Shown in pieces: positions 21,824 through 32,987 of a stretch of DNA of 64,000 nucleotides. The position numbers and the translations under genes were made by a program. The stretch spans positions 120,570,834 through 120,634,833 of the forward strand of contig CM067360.1 of the NCBI GenBank assembly GCA_034401795.1, written 5' to 3'. The notes below the pieces were generated by a model. The model saw nothing but the letters and a program-made list of their open reading frames with translations, was not told the DNA's origin and did no database searches. This DNA is from Chaetoderma sp. LZ-2023a. Taxonomy: Eukaryota > Mollusca > Caudofoveata > Chaetodermatida > Chaetodermatidae. How positions within the stretch are numbered: position 1 is the stretch's first letter; every line of letters starts with the position of its first letter.

Positions 21824-22984
21824 CTTCAAATCTACGATACTGTTAATACGCGAGAGCATTGCCCTATAATTACTTACTCGGAGAAACACGAGTTAGGTGT
21901 AGAACCTTGATATTGCTGACACTGATTGTAAATGGTTATATCTCTGGAAACGCATGGTCAATCTGGTTTATTTTTATATCTCAATCAAGCTGATGATACT
22001 GAGATTGATATGATGTCAAACACGTTCTGATTCATCAAATATGGCTTATTTTGGAAGATACGGCAGGAGGGCACGGTTTCTTACAACAACCCTCCATGTG
22101 CTGTACTCCCCTATAGGATTCCATATATATTTCATACCATATATAATAAATCTGTGAGATGATATGGCTTTATAATTTAAAAAAATCGTCAACATGCATG
22201 TCAAAATCTATTGAGAGCGTATGGAGACATTTTGGAGATGACGCAGACACATAATGCACGATTCAGGGCAAATCATAGATATAGACAAATATGATGATAT
22301 GATTAATATAATCAGACACAATCTAAACTTAGCGGTGACCTTAATCGAGCTTCTACACCTGTTCTTACTGTTAAAGTTCGTGATTGAAAGAATTTTCTGA
22401 GATATGACATGAAAACATAGGCTGATTGATGAAAATATATTGCAACATAGGCCTACATACAGGTAGGCTTAAATGCAGGTCTATCTGTCCGCAATCCGTC
22501 CTGCATATTCTCAATATCGCCACGATTATCTCCGCGTAGGAAGAGATTGGCGAAAGGGGGGGGGGGGAGCAACTCCATCCCATCCCCTTCAATCTTGGAT
22601 CGGGGTGGGTGGGGTTTCGAAACATGTGTTTACCCCACCCATATTCACCCACCTAAAATACATGTCATCTCCGAACATCTAAATTTCGAAATCTTTCCCG
22701 AGGAAAACTGTTGACGCCCACCTAGACATTTGGGATGACTTTGCCCACCATACTACCCCCCACTTTTCGACTCCTTTCTACGCCTATGGCATGACGATTG
22801 TTAATAAATGCGAACAAGTTAATTTGTCTAATCATTGGTCAATTCTTACCAAATTCATGGTGCATAACCTGTGAGATCTCGCTAAGAAGGTTTTTAAAAA
22901 CATTTTGTTGTAACATATGTACAATGAGATTGGTCACAAGTTCTAGCAACTTATTTTAGCCCACTCCCTGCTGAATTATTAGAC

Positions 22985-23201
22985 GGCAACACTGTTTGGC
23001 CATGTACTAAGGATGCCAGAAGACACACAGAGATCCTTGGAATTCTCCCTACTCGGAGCCAACAAATACGGAGCCGTGAGAGGACGTCACTGCATAAAAT
23101 TGCCAAGCGTGCTACGCCTTGATAAGAAAGCAGGATTAGGTACACTCAAGTCAAGAATGGACCTGAGGAAGCTAAGAATTTTGGCTGAGGAAAAGACATA
23201 G
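22985..23201 (+). pseudogene. Non-LTR retrotransposon C-terminal tail, fragment 1
   Basis: The frame starts inside TLFGHVLRMPEDTQRSLEF and continues through KYGAVRGRHCIKLPSVLR to LGTLKSRMDLRKLRILAEEK and a stop. FGHVLRM and LxTLxSRxDLxxLRxLA are hallmarks of the C-terminal tail of one group of invertebrate reverse transcriptases. The rest of the element is missing, as expected for old debris. Confidence 0.65.
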
Positions 23202-23339
23202 TGGGCAAAAGCGAAGAAGGACTGATTGCAGCTGTAGTATGTTTCTACTACTACAGCCGCAGAATACAGTAATCATACATACATACTGCCGCAGCAGATA
23301 ATTACACTTATATACACAAATTTATATTTATATTTACAT

Positions 23340-23500
23340 AAATCAGAGAGGGAGAGAGAAAGAGAGGGAAGGGGTGGAGAGGGGCGGAGGTTGAAGAGAG
23401 ATGGGGCGAGAGAGGGAGTGAGGGGTGAGAGGGAGGGGTGCGTGGGGTGTGTTGGATAGAGTGGGAAGCAGTGGGTGGGGTGGGGCGAGAGAGGCGTGTT
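23340..23500. repeat. Purine-rich (GAGAGG)n-like tract
   Basis: About 160 bp of almost pure G and A on this strand (GAGAGGGAGAGAGAAAGAGAGG and variants), able to form triplex or G-rich structures. The Ser/Pro-rich minus-strand frame is an artefact. Confidence 0.8.
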
Positions 23501-23769
23501 CATAATGTAAAAAATCTATTTTTTAATTTGTTTAATTTAGTAAATTTATAATTACTCTAACCTTTATCTTTTCGGTTTATTTACATTTATTAATTTTTAT
23601 ACGCGCGACACGCTATAGGTGCAGCTTCTAAGTAACTTTTGTCAGAACTTTGGCAGAACGACAGACTGACAGACAGACAGACTTATACTATTTGCTGGTA
23701 ACAACTAAAACCCCATTAATTAAATTCCATCCACTCATCCATCCATCCACTCACAAAGCCTAATCTCAA

Positions 23770-23900
23770 ACCCAGCCCATTGCAAACACTGCAAGACGCT
23801 TCTAGTATCTGTGCGAGCGATGGTCAATGTTTGGACATATTCTTCGAATGACACAGAAAACGTCCACATTAGAATTCAGTACTGGCTCAGATATAAAACG
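23770..23900 (+). pseudogene. Non-LTR retrotransposon C-terminal tail, fragment 2
   Basis: One frame reads RWSMFGHILRMTQKTSTLEF, the same conserved phrase as fragment 1 at 22985, about 800 bp away. The rest of the tail is lost before the satellite begins. Confidence 0.55.
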
Positions 23901-23924
23901 TGCTTAATATGTTTAGGGGAAGGC

Positions 23925-24658
23925 CCTATAGTAATTGCCGCACCCGTCTGACCGTCCACAATATCTCGTAAACAGCGTATCATACAGAACCGCTTCAGAT
24001 ATGTTAATGAAACTTGGTGTATGCCGCAGTTATGATACACAGATGCGCTTTTTAATGAATTCACCGTTAGGTCTAAAATTTTGGGTGAAAATTGGCTTTT
24101 TAATGCAGGCATCATATCATACAGACTCGCTCAAAATAATTTAATAAAGCGTGGCAGGTGGTAGCTTCTTTATGAGGTCTAGATGTGCCTTTTAAAGGAT
24201 TCACCTTTATATGCCTACGTCCAAGTTTTTTGGTGCAAATGGGATTTTTATCGCAAAGCTTCACGATTTTAGTCCATTTTTTCGAAACACCATATCATGC
24301 AGAATCGCTTGACATAATTTAATGAAACTTGGCAACTTGCCTCATTATGATGGGTAGATGTGCCTTTTGAAGGATTCACCTTTATAGGTCCAAGATTTTA
24401 GTTGAGAACGGGCTTTTAATACAAAAACTCACGATTTTTGTCACTGTTCTCGTAAACTGCGTATCATACAGAATCACTTATTAGCTTAATAAAACCTAGA
24501 AGGTGGCTGCTTTTATGATGGATATATGTGTCGTTTGAAGGATTCACTTTTATAGGTCCAAGATTTTGGGTGAAAATGCGCTTTTTAATGCAAACTCATG
24601 ATTCTTGTCCATGCGCTCGCAAACAGCATAACATACAGAAACGTATCATATAGCTTAA
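23925..24658. repeat. Degenerate satellite, about 170-bp units, left block
   Basis: The anchor (C/T)(A/G)TATCATACAGAATCG recurs at about 23977, 24114, 24289, 24467 and 24627. Each is followed by TTAATGAAACTTGG, GATGTGCCTTTTGAAGGATTCACC and GGTCCAAGATTTTGGGTG. Spacing is about 140-180 bp. The array resumes at 25656 after the inserted element. Confidence 0.8.
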
Positions 24659-25655
24659 AGGGGAACACAAGAAGGGTCGCCATCGTTTGCATAAAACACG
24701 CAGTTCTATTGTAGAGCCCACATTTAAGCTACTGTATAAGGCTTTCCCCCGACATTTGTATATAAGTCCGAGTAAAATGGTGTTAAAAAACGCTATGTTG
24801 CCATAATTTTCTGCGAGTTAATTAAACCTATGACGTCATAGGTTGAATCCCATCCGACAAGAACCATAATAACGGCACTCTGAAGACAGGAGTGCATGCA
24901 TTTGGATGGTGATATCTCTATCGGTGATAATGCTATCGACATCATTTATATATGTACAGATTGAAGAGATTAAGACGTGTATCACACTATCGCAAATTTA
25001 TGGAATGTATTTGTTATTTTCACACATTAATTGCCGAACCTTAAGATGGCCATTTTCTATGAAGATACCTGCCAATTACATTAACATTACAAAATCTCAG
25101 GAAGTTTTGAGGCTAGTATGAAAACATAAGTACCTAAAGATGGACTGGATGTATGTACAAACTATTTAAACTCTCATATTAATAGATGAAACTTTAATAA
25201 TATTATCTGCCGTAGCCCCAGTGAGAGTGTTGATTCAATAGTGGCAATTATATTGAATTGCCTATACTATCGCGTCATTCATTTATCTCAAGATCAAAGC
25301 TTCATGTCAAAATTGGCACCATCAGAGAAATCAGACAAAGGACTGTTAGTATATATTCCTCAACATTTCCGCAAACATAGTTTATATATTCCTAAAACAG
25401 CTGAAGAGAATCCCGTTATAAAAACGCAATTCGCAATTTTATTGCGATAGCGTTGGATGACAGCGAGAAAAACGTTCAACTTATGACGTCATACGCCTCA
25501 TCCGGGAATAGAAATTTAACTAATGTATCACATATTTAAATAACGAAGATATATATTTCTAATTTGAGCACAGATCTTACAATTATATTTTTGAAAACGT
25601 TACGGTCTGTAGATTCATTTTATACACAGTACTATAGAGGGTCTGGTGATTCCCT
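24659..25655. mobile_element. 997-bp TTAA-flanked element inserted in the satellite
   Basis: TTAA at 24655-24658 and 25656-25659 bracket an insert with related ends, AGGGGAACACAAG on the left and, read inward, AGGGAATCACCAG on the right. Subterminal GACGTCAT-centred blocks (near 24832 and 25483) add further inverted symmetry. Satellite sequence runs on across the TTAA on each side, so the empty site is predictable. Short frames inside (24906-25121, 25241-25450) resemble no transposase, so it is non-autonomous. Confidence 0.8.
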
Positions 25656-25775
25656 TTAATGAATCTTGGTATACATCCCTCACTTATAACAAGCAGATGT
25701 GTCTTTTGAAGGATTCACCTTTATAAGTTCAGAATTGTGGGTGTGATTTTCGCGTAAACAGCATATCAGCATTTT
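25656..25775. repeat. Satellite, right block
   Basis: Continues TTAATGAATCTTGGTAT, GATGTGTCTTTTGAAGGATTCACC and ends at CGCGTAAACAGCATATCA. Confidence 0.75.
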
Positions 25776-25785
25776 GTAATTTTTA

Positions 25786-25791
25786 TTACTT

Positions 25792-25826
<35 letters not shown>

Positions 25827-25831
25827 TTTTA
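25786..25831. repeat. (TTTA)n microsatellite
   Basis: About ten TTTA units. The sequence from 25832 to 26404 is AT-rich with no supported gene. Confidence 0.85.
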
Positions 25832-26404
25832 TACAATAGGTCTATGAGTGCTTTGAATAAAATTGCTACCTACTAGATAGAGAAAGGTATTTTCAATGAT
25901 TAGGGGTTGGGGTGTGGAGGCTCTAAGTCAAACAACGTTTTCTGGTTTTATTTGGCTATGCCTTACGTCCACACCTGTGTTCGCAGCTGGTATCTCTGGA
26001 TATATTAATTCATATATCATGACATCAGTAGTGACAGAAACCTGAGAAGCGCGCCTAAATGTAGGCCTACAGCTAATATAACATTTTGTCTGATAGGCTA
26101 ATTGATAAATCACGATTTGCCATGAAATATCGAACTAGGCCTGCCCTCATACAGCGACCCAAAAGATGTCCAGTTGTCCAAACACACGCTGCAACGCTGT
26201 AAGTGTAATACGTCTAGTGTATGACATACGCCCTATATTGATCAACTTTTGTGAATTATTCAGGCCGATAGGTTTAGTAGGCTATTTTATTAGGTATATT
26301 CAAAATTGTGGCAAATTTCTCGTTGGAAAAAAAATATCCGTATGCGCTGTATCTTCTAAGATAATAAATTGGATGAACCAGAACGTATAACATTAAATCC
26401 CATG

Positions 26405-26854
26405 TTAAAGGTGCATGTTCACACCAAAATGCTCAAAAATAATATTGTTAACATTGTATAGGCCTACGTTTAAAGGCTTAGAATGTGTGCCTAGATTAGT
26501 CCTAGTTCTCTGACTCTGACTCTACCCTTCTATGCCGATTCTGATATGCCGAGCAGTCGGCATATGGCGGAGTTAGTGAACTCGGACTAGCCTAGATGCA
26601 ATGAAAAGAAATACATTTTAACATATGGTGATTTCCTTATGTATAAATTAATATAATGTTTTATGTTGTGAAATTGAATCAGAGACACGAGTCCTTATTT
26701 CAACTTCACAACTAAATATATTATAATAATTTATTCAGAATTAAACCAACATAAGTTTTATTTCGTTTTCTTGCATTTAGACACACACTTTAAACCACTA
26801 AACGTACACAATTTAATTATTTTCAAGCATTTTGGTGTGAATATGCATCTTTAA
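26405..26854. mobile_element. R1 palindromic TTAA element, copy 2, carrying an insert
   Basis: Flanked by TTAA (26405-26408 and 26851-26854), with ends AGGTGCATGTTCACACCAAAATG and CATTTTGGTGTGAATATGC. It is about 100 bp longer than the other copies because of the small palindromic insertion at 26496-26596. Confidence 0.8.
26489..26596. mobile_element. Small palindromic element inside R1, 7-bp target duplication
   Basis: GCCTAGA occurs at 26489-26495 and 26590-26596. Between them lies a foldback of about 94 bp with ends TTAGTCCTAGTTC and GAACTCGGACTAG and an inner hairpin ATATGCCGA/TCGGCATAT. Other R1 copies have no such insert at this place. Confidence 0.7.
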
Positions 26855-27389
26855 ATCTGCTTAAATCCGCGAGTAATAGAGCTAAATGCGATTACGATCG
26901 GAACAGTAAAGCCATTTCTCCAACTTCTAATCACCCGCCTTGTCCAAGTAGGCAAAACATCGTCATCACTTTTATGTTTCTAAAAATAGTAACTCTGCGC
27001 AACGCTATAAACTTAGCAGACACAATAGAAAGGGGAAATAGTACAGCTGCAATAGACGACTGCATTACACCACATAGGTTTATATCTATATAGAACTTTC
27101 CAATTAGCTTACCCACCCGTCAACTATCGTGTTATTTTGACATTGATGGTAAAGGATGTGTCAACGTATGACGCTAAACTCACCTTGTTCTGCGTTGATG
27201 CAATCATTGTATTCTAAAACTCTTTAATGCAACGCGCGTGGCAATTGGCTGAAAGATGACCCAATTAAATACGTCGTAGTTACATGATCAGAGCAAAGAA
27301 TTTTCATGGGCGAGAGAACGCATCATTGCGGGGACGTAAAATAAAAATTGGAAATTTACGCATTACGAGTTCATCCTAATCGTTTAAAC

Positions 27390-27486
27390 TTACCGTAATT
27401 GTGGGGACAAGGGAATGTCCCCAGAACCCAAGCATGTCCACGGAACGTTGGCCCTAGACTTGGAAATGTTCCCGGAATTACGGTAA
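27390..27486. repeat. Palindromic element with TTACCGTAATT ends
   Basis: CTTACCGTAATTGTGGGGACA at about 27390 faces GGAATTACGGTAAA at about 27473, with partly complementary middles (GGGAATGTCCC, GGAACGTTGG, GGAAATGTTCCC). A likely foldback MITE. The sequence from 26860 to 27389 shows no gene. Confidence 0.6.
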
Positions 27487-27491
27487 AACAA

Positions 27492-27492
<1 letters not shown>

Positions 27493-27525
<33 letters not shown>
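27493..27525. repeat. (CT)n microsatellite
   Basis: About sixteen CT units, followed by CCCTCCCTCC repeats to about 27568. Confidence 0.9.
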
Positions 27526-27526
<1 letters not shown>

Positions 27527-27603
27527 CTCTTCCCAACCCCTCCCTCCCTCCCTCACCCTCCCTCCCTCACTACGTAGTTGCTACTTCCAAAGTTCCAATA
27601 TTA

Positions 27604-27680
27604 AATAATCGATTATCCGATTAACTCGATTATTTTCCAGACATCATAATCGATTATTTATTTCCATAATCGAACAGTCC
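27604..27680. repeat. ATCGATTA-type iterons, possible hAT-like end
   Basis: AATCGATTATCCGATTAACTCG, ATAATCGATTATTTAT and CCATAATCGAACAGTCC follow each other. Such AATCGATTA iterons are familiar from the subterminal regions of hAT-type elements. No transposase or second end was recognised nearby. Confidence 0.35.
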
Positions 27681-28040
27681 TAGTCTATATATGATCATAT
27701 ATGAGATATCAGATATGTATGTATTTGTCGCCTCGTTTCGTTACCTTGAACTTGATACCAGAAAACAAGCAAAAACTGCATTTTTCACACAAAATGCAAA
27801 GGCTGCGACAATTAAGAAATGGATTTTCAGAATCAGCATAAAATTTGGATTTAGAAAAGATCTTCAAACCTTTTGCCCTCAGACATGTCATTAAAAGTCC
27901 CGTAGCTCTTGAAAGAATATTTGCAGACGCTGATCGTGATCCGAAATAAAAGTCGGCGATTCACGCAATATCTAGACTATGTGGCTATTGTGTGAATAAA
28001 TCTATCTAAAAAATCTAGACTGGTTCACTTATGCGCCTGT

Positions 28041-28373
28041 GTGGAGAGAGGGAAGAAGCGAAGGAGATTGATTGACCCTGTTGCCAATGACGGCGAGAAT
28101 CGGGTTCGCCTGTTAAGTAGTCATGAGTCCTATACTAAGCCGCTGCCTCAATCGTTATTCAATAGCAAGCATCCAGTGTTTTATGTCTCTAGCGAAAGCA
28201 AGGGACGTAATTCCGCGAGGCTATACTCAGTATCACATTTAGATTATGTCCCTTTAGACCACGTGAGAGTTGATAGCAAGCAATTTAGTGTTTTGATCTG
28301 TCACGCAACAAGTCAACTGACGTCACAATTAAAACACATTCCGACAGACACCCGACAAATGACGTTTGAATAG
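28041..28373 (+). CDS. Orphan open reading frame, unassigned
   Basis: A 110-codon frame beginning with a basic stretch (GKKRRR). It has no signal peptide, membrane segment or motif I recognise. It may be chance or a decayed transposon gene. It sits between AT-rich repeats with no promoter or splice context I can defend. Confidence 0.15.
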   Translation: MERGKKRRRLIDPVANDGENRVRLLSSHESYTKPLPQSLFNSKHPVFYVSSESKGRNSARLYSVSHLDYVPLDHVRVDSKQFSVLICHATSQLTSQLKHIPTDTRQMTFE

Positions 28374-29028
28374 TTTCACACAATGCGACATTGGCAATCG
28401 ATGTAGCCTAATAGCACTGTTGACACGAGAGCCGTTAAGAATAACCTAAATGTGTCACTGACAATGATTTTGCAGAACAAACCTTTCCCACATTGGCGTA
28501 TTTTTGGACAATACCTTCTCGGAATGCATCGGGCATACCACTTCCGGCTGGTACTCGCGATAGCCCACGCGCAAACAGCATTACTTTACTATGGGAATCA
28601 GATACAGCGCACTTTAAGCAGTGCATATGAAAAACTATGTTCGTAATATTATTGAAGTTATACATCATTGGAAAGCTAAGCCAGTTTTCTATTAAATGTA
28701 TTGATTTTTATAGTTTTGTAAAATGTAATGCAGTTGATTGCAATTTTAAAATATCCCCTATTTGTCAACTTGATTTAATGAATTTAAGTCGAATGGTGTG
28801 TTTTATATATATGCAAATAATTCAGTGAAAAATATAAACACTAGTACATTAATGTTTCGGCAATTGAATGTGCTTTTCAATGATATATGATTTAAATAAT
28901 ATAATGATTTTAGTTTATCATAGGAACGGTTTAGATTACGGGGTATTTTAGTGCAAAGGTAACTCAATGCGGGTCAGTGGCTTGTTGACGTCAATGTGGG
29001 GAAACGTGTATTACGTCCCTTGGTTTAG

Positions 29029-29289
29029 TTTAAAGAATCTATTGCGAGAGTAGAGCAACGCCAAAAAACTACGTCTGCTCAGAAAGCAATTCAAAAGATT
29101 TGTCACAACGACGACTTGCTTAGTGTTTTGCAATCAGACCTCAAAGAAGACGACCACGAAGGAGACACTAATTGCCATTGTCTCGGCCTACGTGATCATC
29201 AGAAAACATATGCGACAGCTCTGAGCTACGGTTCGAATATCACGTCTTTGGGTTTAATAATATCATCTCCGGGTAATGTTTGCAGGTAG
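29029..29289 (+). pseudogene. Uninterrupted 86-codon frame without ATG
   Basis: After a TAG (29026-29028) a frame stays open to TAG at 29287-29289. Its composition looks coding (RVEQRQKTTSAQKAIQKICH, LQSDLKEDDHEGDTNCHCLG) but there is no start codon. It could be an exon or a fragment of a mobile-element gene. I recognise no family. Confidence 0.25.
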
Positions 29290-29425
29290 ACAAAGGGCAG
29301 TGACTGCTCTAACAGGCCCAGTAAAACGTGTCTATAACGTAGGGCCTGGATAGTGAAATTTAAAGTGATCAGAACAGACAAGTGGCCACTTTGTAATAGT
29401 TGTAGTTATGGTATTTAGCTTTTGT

Positions 29426-29500
29426 GGCCAAATGATGGCGGTACTTTAAAACCGGGTGGTCTTACGACCACCCGTTTTATAGACTCGCAATCATTTGGCC
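29426..29500. repeat. Hairpin repeat, ACCGGGTGGTC type
   Basis: GGCCAAATGATGGCGG...ACCGGGTGGTC on the left faces GACCACCCGTTTT...ATCATTTGGCC on the right around TTAC, with arms of about 37 nt. A related hairpin is at 57250-57307. Confidence 0.7.
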
Positions 29501-29754
29501 CCAAAAGCCAGCGTCCGCAATAGACAAATGTGTGACTGTAAAAAAAGGAAGACACGTACGGCTAGCTGACAGGACTAATGAGCAGACTATCTGATATTGC
29601 TGCGCGTTGTGTTACGGGAAACATAAGTAGCCATCCACTCTTTTTTTGAAACTATGGATCAAAGTAAAAAAAACCTAGGCTTGTATGTTGCACCCGTGTA
29701 TCACCGATGCTGTAGCTTTAGAACTACAACAGGCGGGAAACTTCAAAGGCAGTT

Positions 29755-29905
29755 CTATCAGCCGTTCGATCGGTCAGTCAGTTCTTCGGTTTGCCAATCG
29801 GTCGGTCAGCCAGTCGTTCGTTCGGTCGTTCGGCCAGTCGGACGGTCGTTCAGTCAGGTCTTCGCTTGACCAATTAATCGGTTGGTCGGCGCATAGATAC
29901 ACGCG
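29755..29905. repeat. Degenerate (GTCGGTC/GTTC)n tract
   Basis: Variants of CGGTCGGTCAG and GTCGTTCGTTCGG fill about 150 bp. The Ser/Val/Arg-rich frames over it are low-complexity artefacts. From 29906 to 30569 no gene is supported. Confidence 0.65.
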
Positions 29906-30569
29906 AAGTCCTCATGTTTGTTAGATCGCTTCGCATCTTAAATTTTATTACTGGATCTCCATCACATCACCACCCACTACTATCGATGTAATATAGAAAG
30001 CAGGATGTTGCCATAAAATAAAATAATCATAAATTAAATATGTTTATTAACTAACGCTTTGAATCTACTATAACAGATACAACAGATCGCATAGTAAGCA
30101 TTATGTTGGATATTATATTACATATGTTTAATCTGCCTTTCGTCATGTTGCTGCCTATGGCGGCTACGGCTTCCAGTTTGCCGTCCTAGACAACAACAAA
30201 ACCAGAGGACTTCCAAATTAGGTTCAAATTTCAAAGTATACACCAGCTTAGGTCTAACTCTGTGATAGTTTGAAAATGATATTCTGGGAGATCAGAGTTG
30301 AAAGTGTCAATTCTAATCGGCAGACGTGCGCAGGTGTGCTCCTCCCTAATAATATTTTTAAGCCATATTTATTTTAATTACAAATTCATCACACCATTAA
30401 ATGATGTCGAGCATACATTTATGCGAGTTACAGATGGTTTACGAATGGCATTTACGATTTGATTTTATATAGCGTCATATTTGATTATAGTCACGATTAG
30501 ACTATTAAAATGGCATAGCATCTATAGGCTAATATTACTGGCGAAACTTATAGCATAGCAATGGACATT

Positions 30570-30934
30570 TCCAGTTTATTCATCCATCATCTGACGTCAT
30601 ATGGCGTCATAATCAACTAAGTGACGTGTATGATGTCGTCATAGTTAATTATTGTATACATGACTCGATTTAGCCCGTGTTTAACGCTTAATAGTCTGAC
30701 TCGTTGTACGAACTGTATGTATTTACAATTTAATAAATATTATGTTGAATATTTTGAAACTAATTTGACTCGGCACTGTTGCTGTCATAGACAGCAGCAG
30801 GACCCAGTCAAATTAGTTTCAAAATATTTAACAGCTTACCTGTATAATGTTCTGGAAATTGATAGTCAGGGACTTCAGGGATAGATCGATCTCAACACGA
30901 GCGAGCAACCAGTTAAATTAGAGTCTTCTGGCAA
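30570..30934 (-). repeat. R3 repeat, minus orientation
   Basis: Contains TGACGTCATATGGCGTCATA at the left, the inverted pair GAAACTAATTTGACTCGG / CCAGTCAAATTAGTTTC around 30755-30825, then GGAAATTGATAGTCAGGGAC and the GATCGATC block. It continues past the R2 insertion at 30935. Confidence 0.7.
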
Positions 30935-31177
30935 TTAACCATTTCATGACTAAACCGGCCCAAACCGGCCTCTGCAGTGGTCTTGAAGAATGCCCATTTA
31001 CAGGCCAAGAGAAGAGTATTTTTTTTCAAATTTTACCACTGAGATGACTGGCTCGGTAACAGAGCCAGCCGTTCCAGTGGTAAATTTTCAAAAGTACTCT
31101 TCTCTTCGCCTGCACATGCACATTCAATAATGAAATATTTTTATTTTCTTTACCAAATTTGGACATTAAGGGGTTAA
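30935..31177. mobile_element. R2 palindromic TTAA element inside R3
   Basis: TTAACCATTTCATGACTAAA at the left and GGACATTAAGGGGTTAA at the right, with the core TACCACTGAGATGACTGGCT / GAGCCAGCCGTTCCAGTGG. TTAA at both ends (30935-30938 and 31174-31177). R3 sequence lies on both sides. Confidence 0.75.
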
Positions 31178-31275
31178 TAGTCAGTGACTTCAGGGATTGA
31201 TCGATCCCAGCACGAGCGAGGTGTGGGTGGAGCTTAGTTAGAGATGGGCGGGGCATAGCTAAAACTGGAAAGGAG
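31178..31275 (-). repeat. R3 head segment
   Basis: TAGTCAGTGACTTCAGGGATTG, GATCGATCCCAGCACGAGCGAG, then GGTGGAGCTTAGTTAGAGATGG and GGGCATAGCTAAAA. It partly repeats the block ending at 30905, so two R3 copies or a local duplication meet here. Confidence 0.6.
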
Positions 31276-31327
31276 CATTGGCGTGGTTAATTATCGCCAA
31301 GAAAGTGATTGGTTCCGTTTGTCTTTC

Positions 31328-31328
31328 A

Positions 31329-31379
<51 letters not shown>

Positions 31380-31380
31380 A
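31328..31380. repeat. (GTGGTC)n hexanucleotide repeat
   Basis: About eight perfect TCGTGG units ending in GTCGACGGCGACGGC. No gene is supported from 31381 to 31989. Confidence 0.9.
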
Positions 31381-31989
31381 CGGCGACGGCTGTGGCGCCG
31401 GCGGCTACTATGTTACACTTTTGATTTAGCCAGTTTTCGAATCAGACAACATCTGCCAGTTGTTGTCAAACGCACCGTGTTGATTTAACCAACATAACAA
31501 ATAATTCTTTTCTACGGATGCACCGAAGGGGCATGGGGTGCTTATGTTGTTTTCAAATCTAGATTGAGTTTTTTCACACACACGCCCAATCCAAACGCGG
31601 CCATAGTTTCTTATATATGGTAAAAATAAAAATAATTTTAACGTTTTATGTAATGCAAAAAATTCTTATTTTCATTTTAAACATCATATTTATTACTTTA
31701 CAAAGCAAGGATACAGGATTGTTATTTTGAAAATTGGTAGCTGCTGTCTATGTATAGGCCCCTGCCAGGCATTGAGAACAATGGAATTTGACCAGGTCTA
31801 GAGTTACTACAATAAATTAAGTTGTACTCCGTTTTAGTGGCATTTGTATCATTAGGTTTGCTTACAGATGCTTCAGTTGTCATATCATAGGCAGTGATGT
31901 TGTATCACCATCTTGTCGCTATAGAAATAACAAATTTACATCCCTGGTGGAAACTGGTACCTAAGTACACAGTAAATTGGAATTGGCCA

Positions 31990-32570
31990 ATAACTTTAAA
32001 TGGAACAAACATATATCTCCAATTTCACAAACTCAGCTCACAGAGTTCTTGGGTTCCTCATCAGAAACCTTCCTGGGTGCCCTCAATCAGTAAAGGAGCG
32101 GGCTAACCAGACACTAGTCAGGGCAAAACCGGAATACAGCTCTACAGTTTGGGACCCACCGACAAAAGATCTATGCCAATCCATCGAGGTCTTCCAGAGG
32201 AAAGCAGCAAGATGTGTGCTAGCGCGACCTGTCTACAAATATCCAAGACTGAGTGTTACCCGCATGCTAACCAGCCTAGGATGTGAGACACTCGCACAGA
32301 GAATAAGAAAAACAAAGTGTGACATTCATGTACAAAATTCTAAATGGCCATGTAGCAATACCACCCGAATACCATCCTCAGAAAGCGTCGATATCCACCA
32401 CCAGGCGCAGTCACTCACAAAAGCTACATACAATCCAGACTAGTATCCAACAATACCAGAGTTCTTTTATTCCAAGAACTGTGCCGACCTGGAATGGCCT
32501 GGCTGACAGCAGCATCTCAGCGCCGGATGTAGACATGTTCAAGAGCTACATCCGGGAGGTGACTCTAAAG
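31990..32570 (+). pseudogene. Non-LTR reverse transcriptase C-terminal fragment
   Basis: Two overlapping frames (from about 32000 and from 32319) together carry the region after the RT thumb of a jockey/CR1-like enzyme: NSAHRVLGFLIRNLPGCP, SSTVWDPPTKDLCQSIEV, QRKAARCVLA, TFMYKILNGHVAIPPEY, RTVPTWNGLADSS and IREVTLKP. A frameshift near 32320 and the loss of everything upstream make it a relic. It stops where the Harbinger-like end begins. Confidence 0.75.
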
Positions 32571-32987
32571 CCCTTTTCAGATGCACAGTTTTGCATACCT
32601 ATGTATTTTATTTGCATATATGCAAATATACACACCTATGTAAATGTGTCATGTGAATGCAAATACATAGGTGTGTAAATTTGCATATTGAGCAAATTTG
32701 CATCTAGTGGAGACAACATGCAAATGTAAATTTGCATATATATAATTTTGCACTGTGGGTATTTTTCGGCATGTGAACGCATTGCAAATTTGCATACCAG
32801 GCAGTATTTCAGAGAATAATTTGTACGGCTTACGTCAGATATATTTATAGAGTTGTTGTCGTCTCAGAACCAGCTAAAAATAACTGTGATGCAACATTTT
32901 CATAAGATAGGTTTGAATTAGGCTCATTTCTCAAACGAACAGACCAGAGCTAAGAGTGAAACGTAAATTATAAGTGATAAGTGCAAA

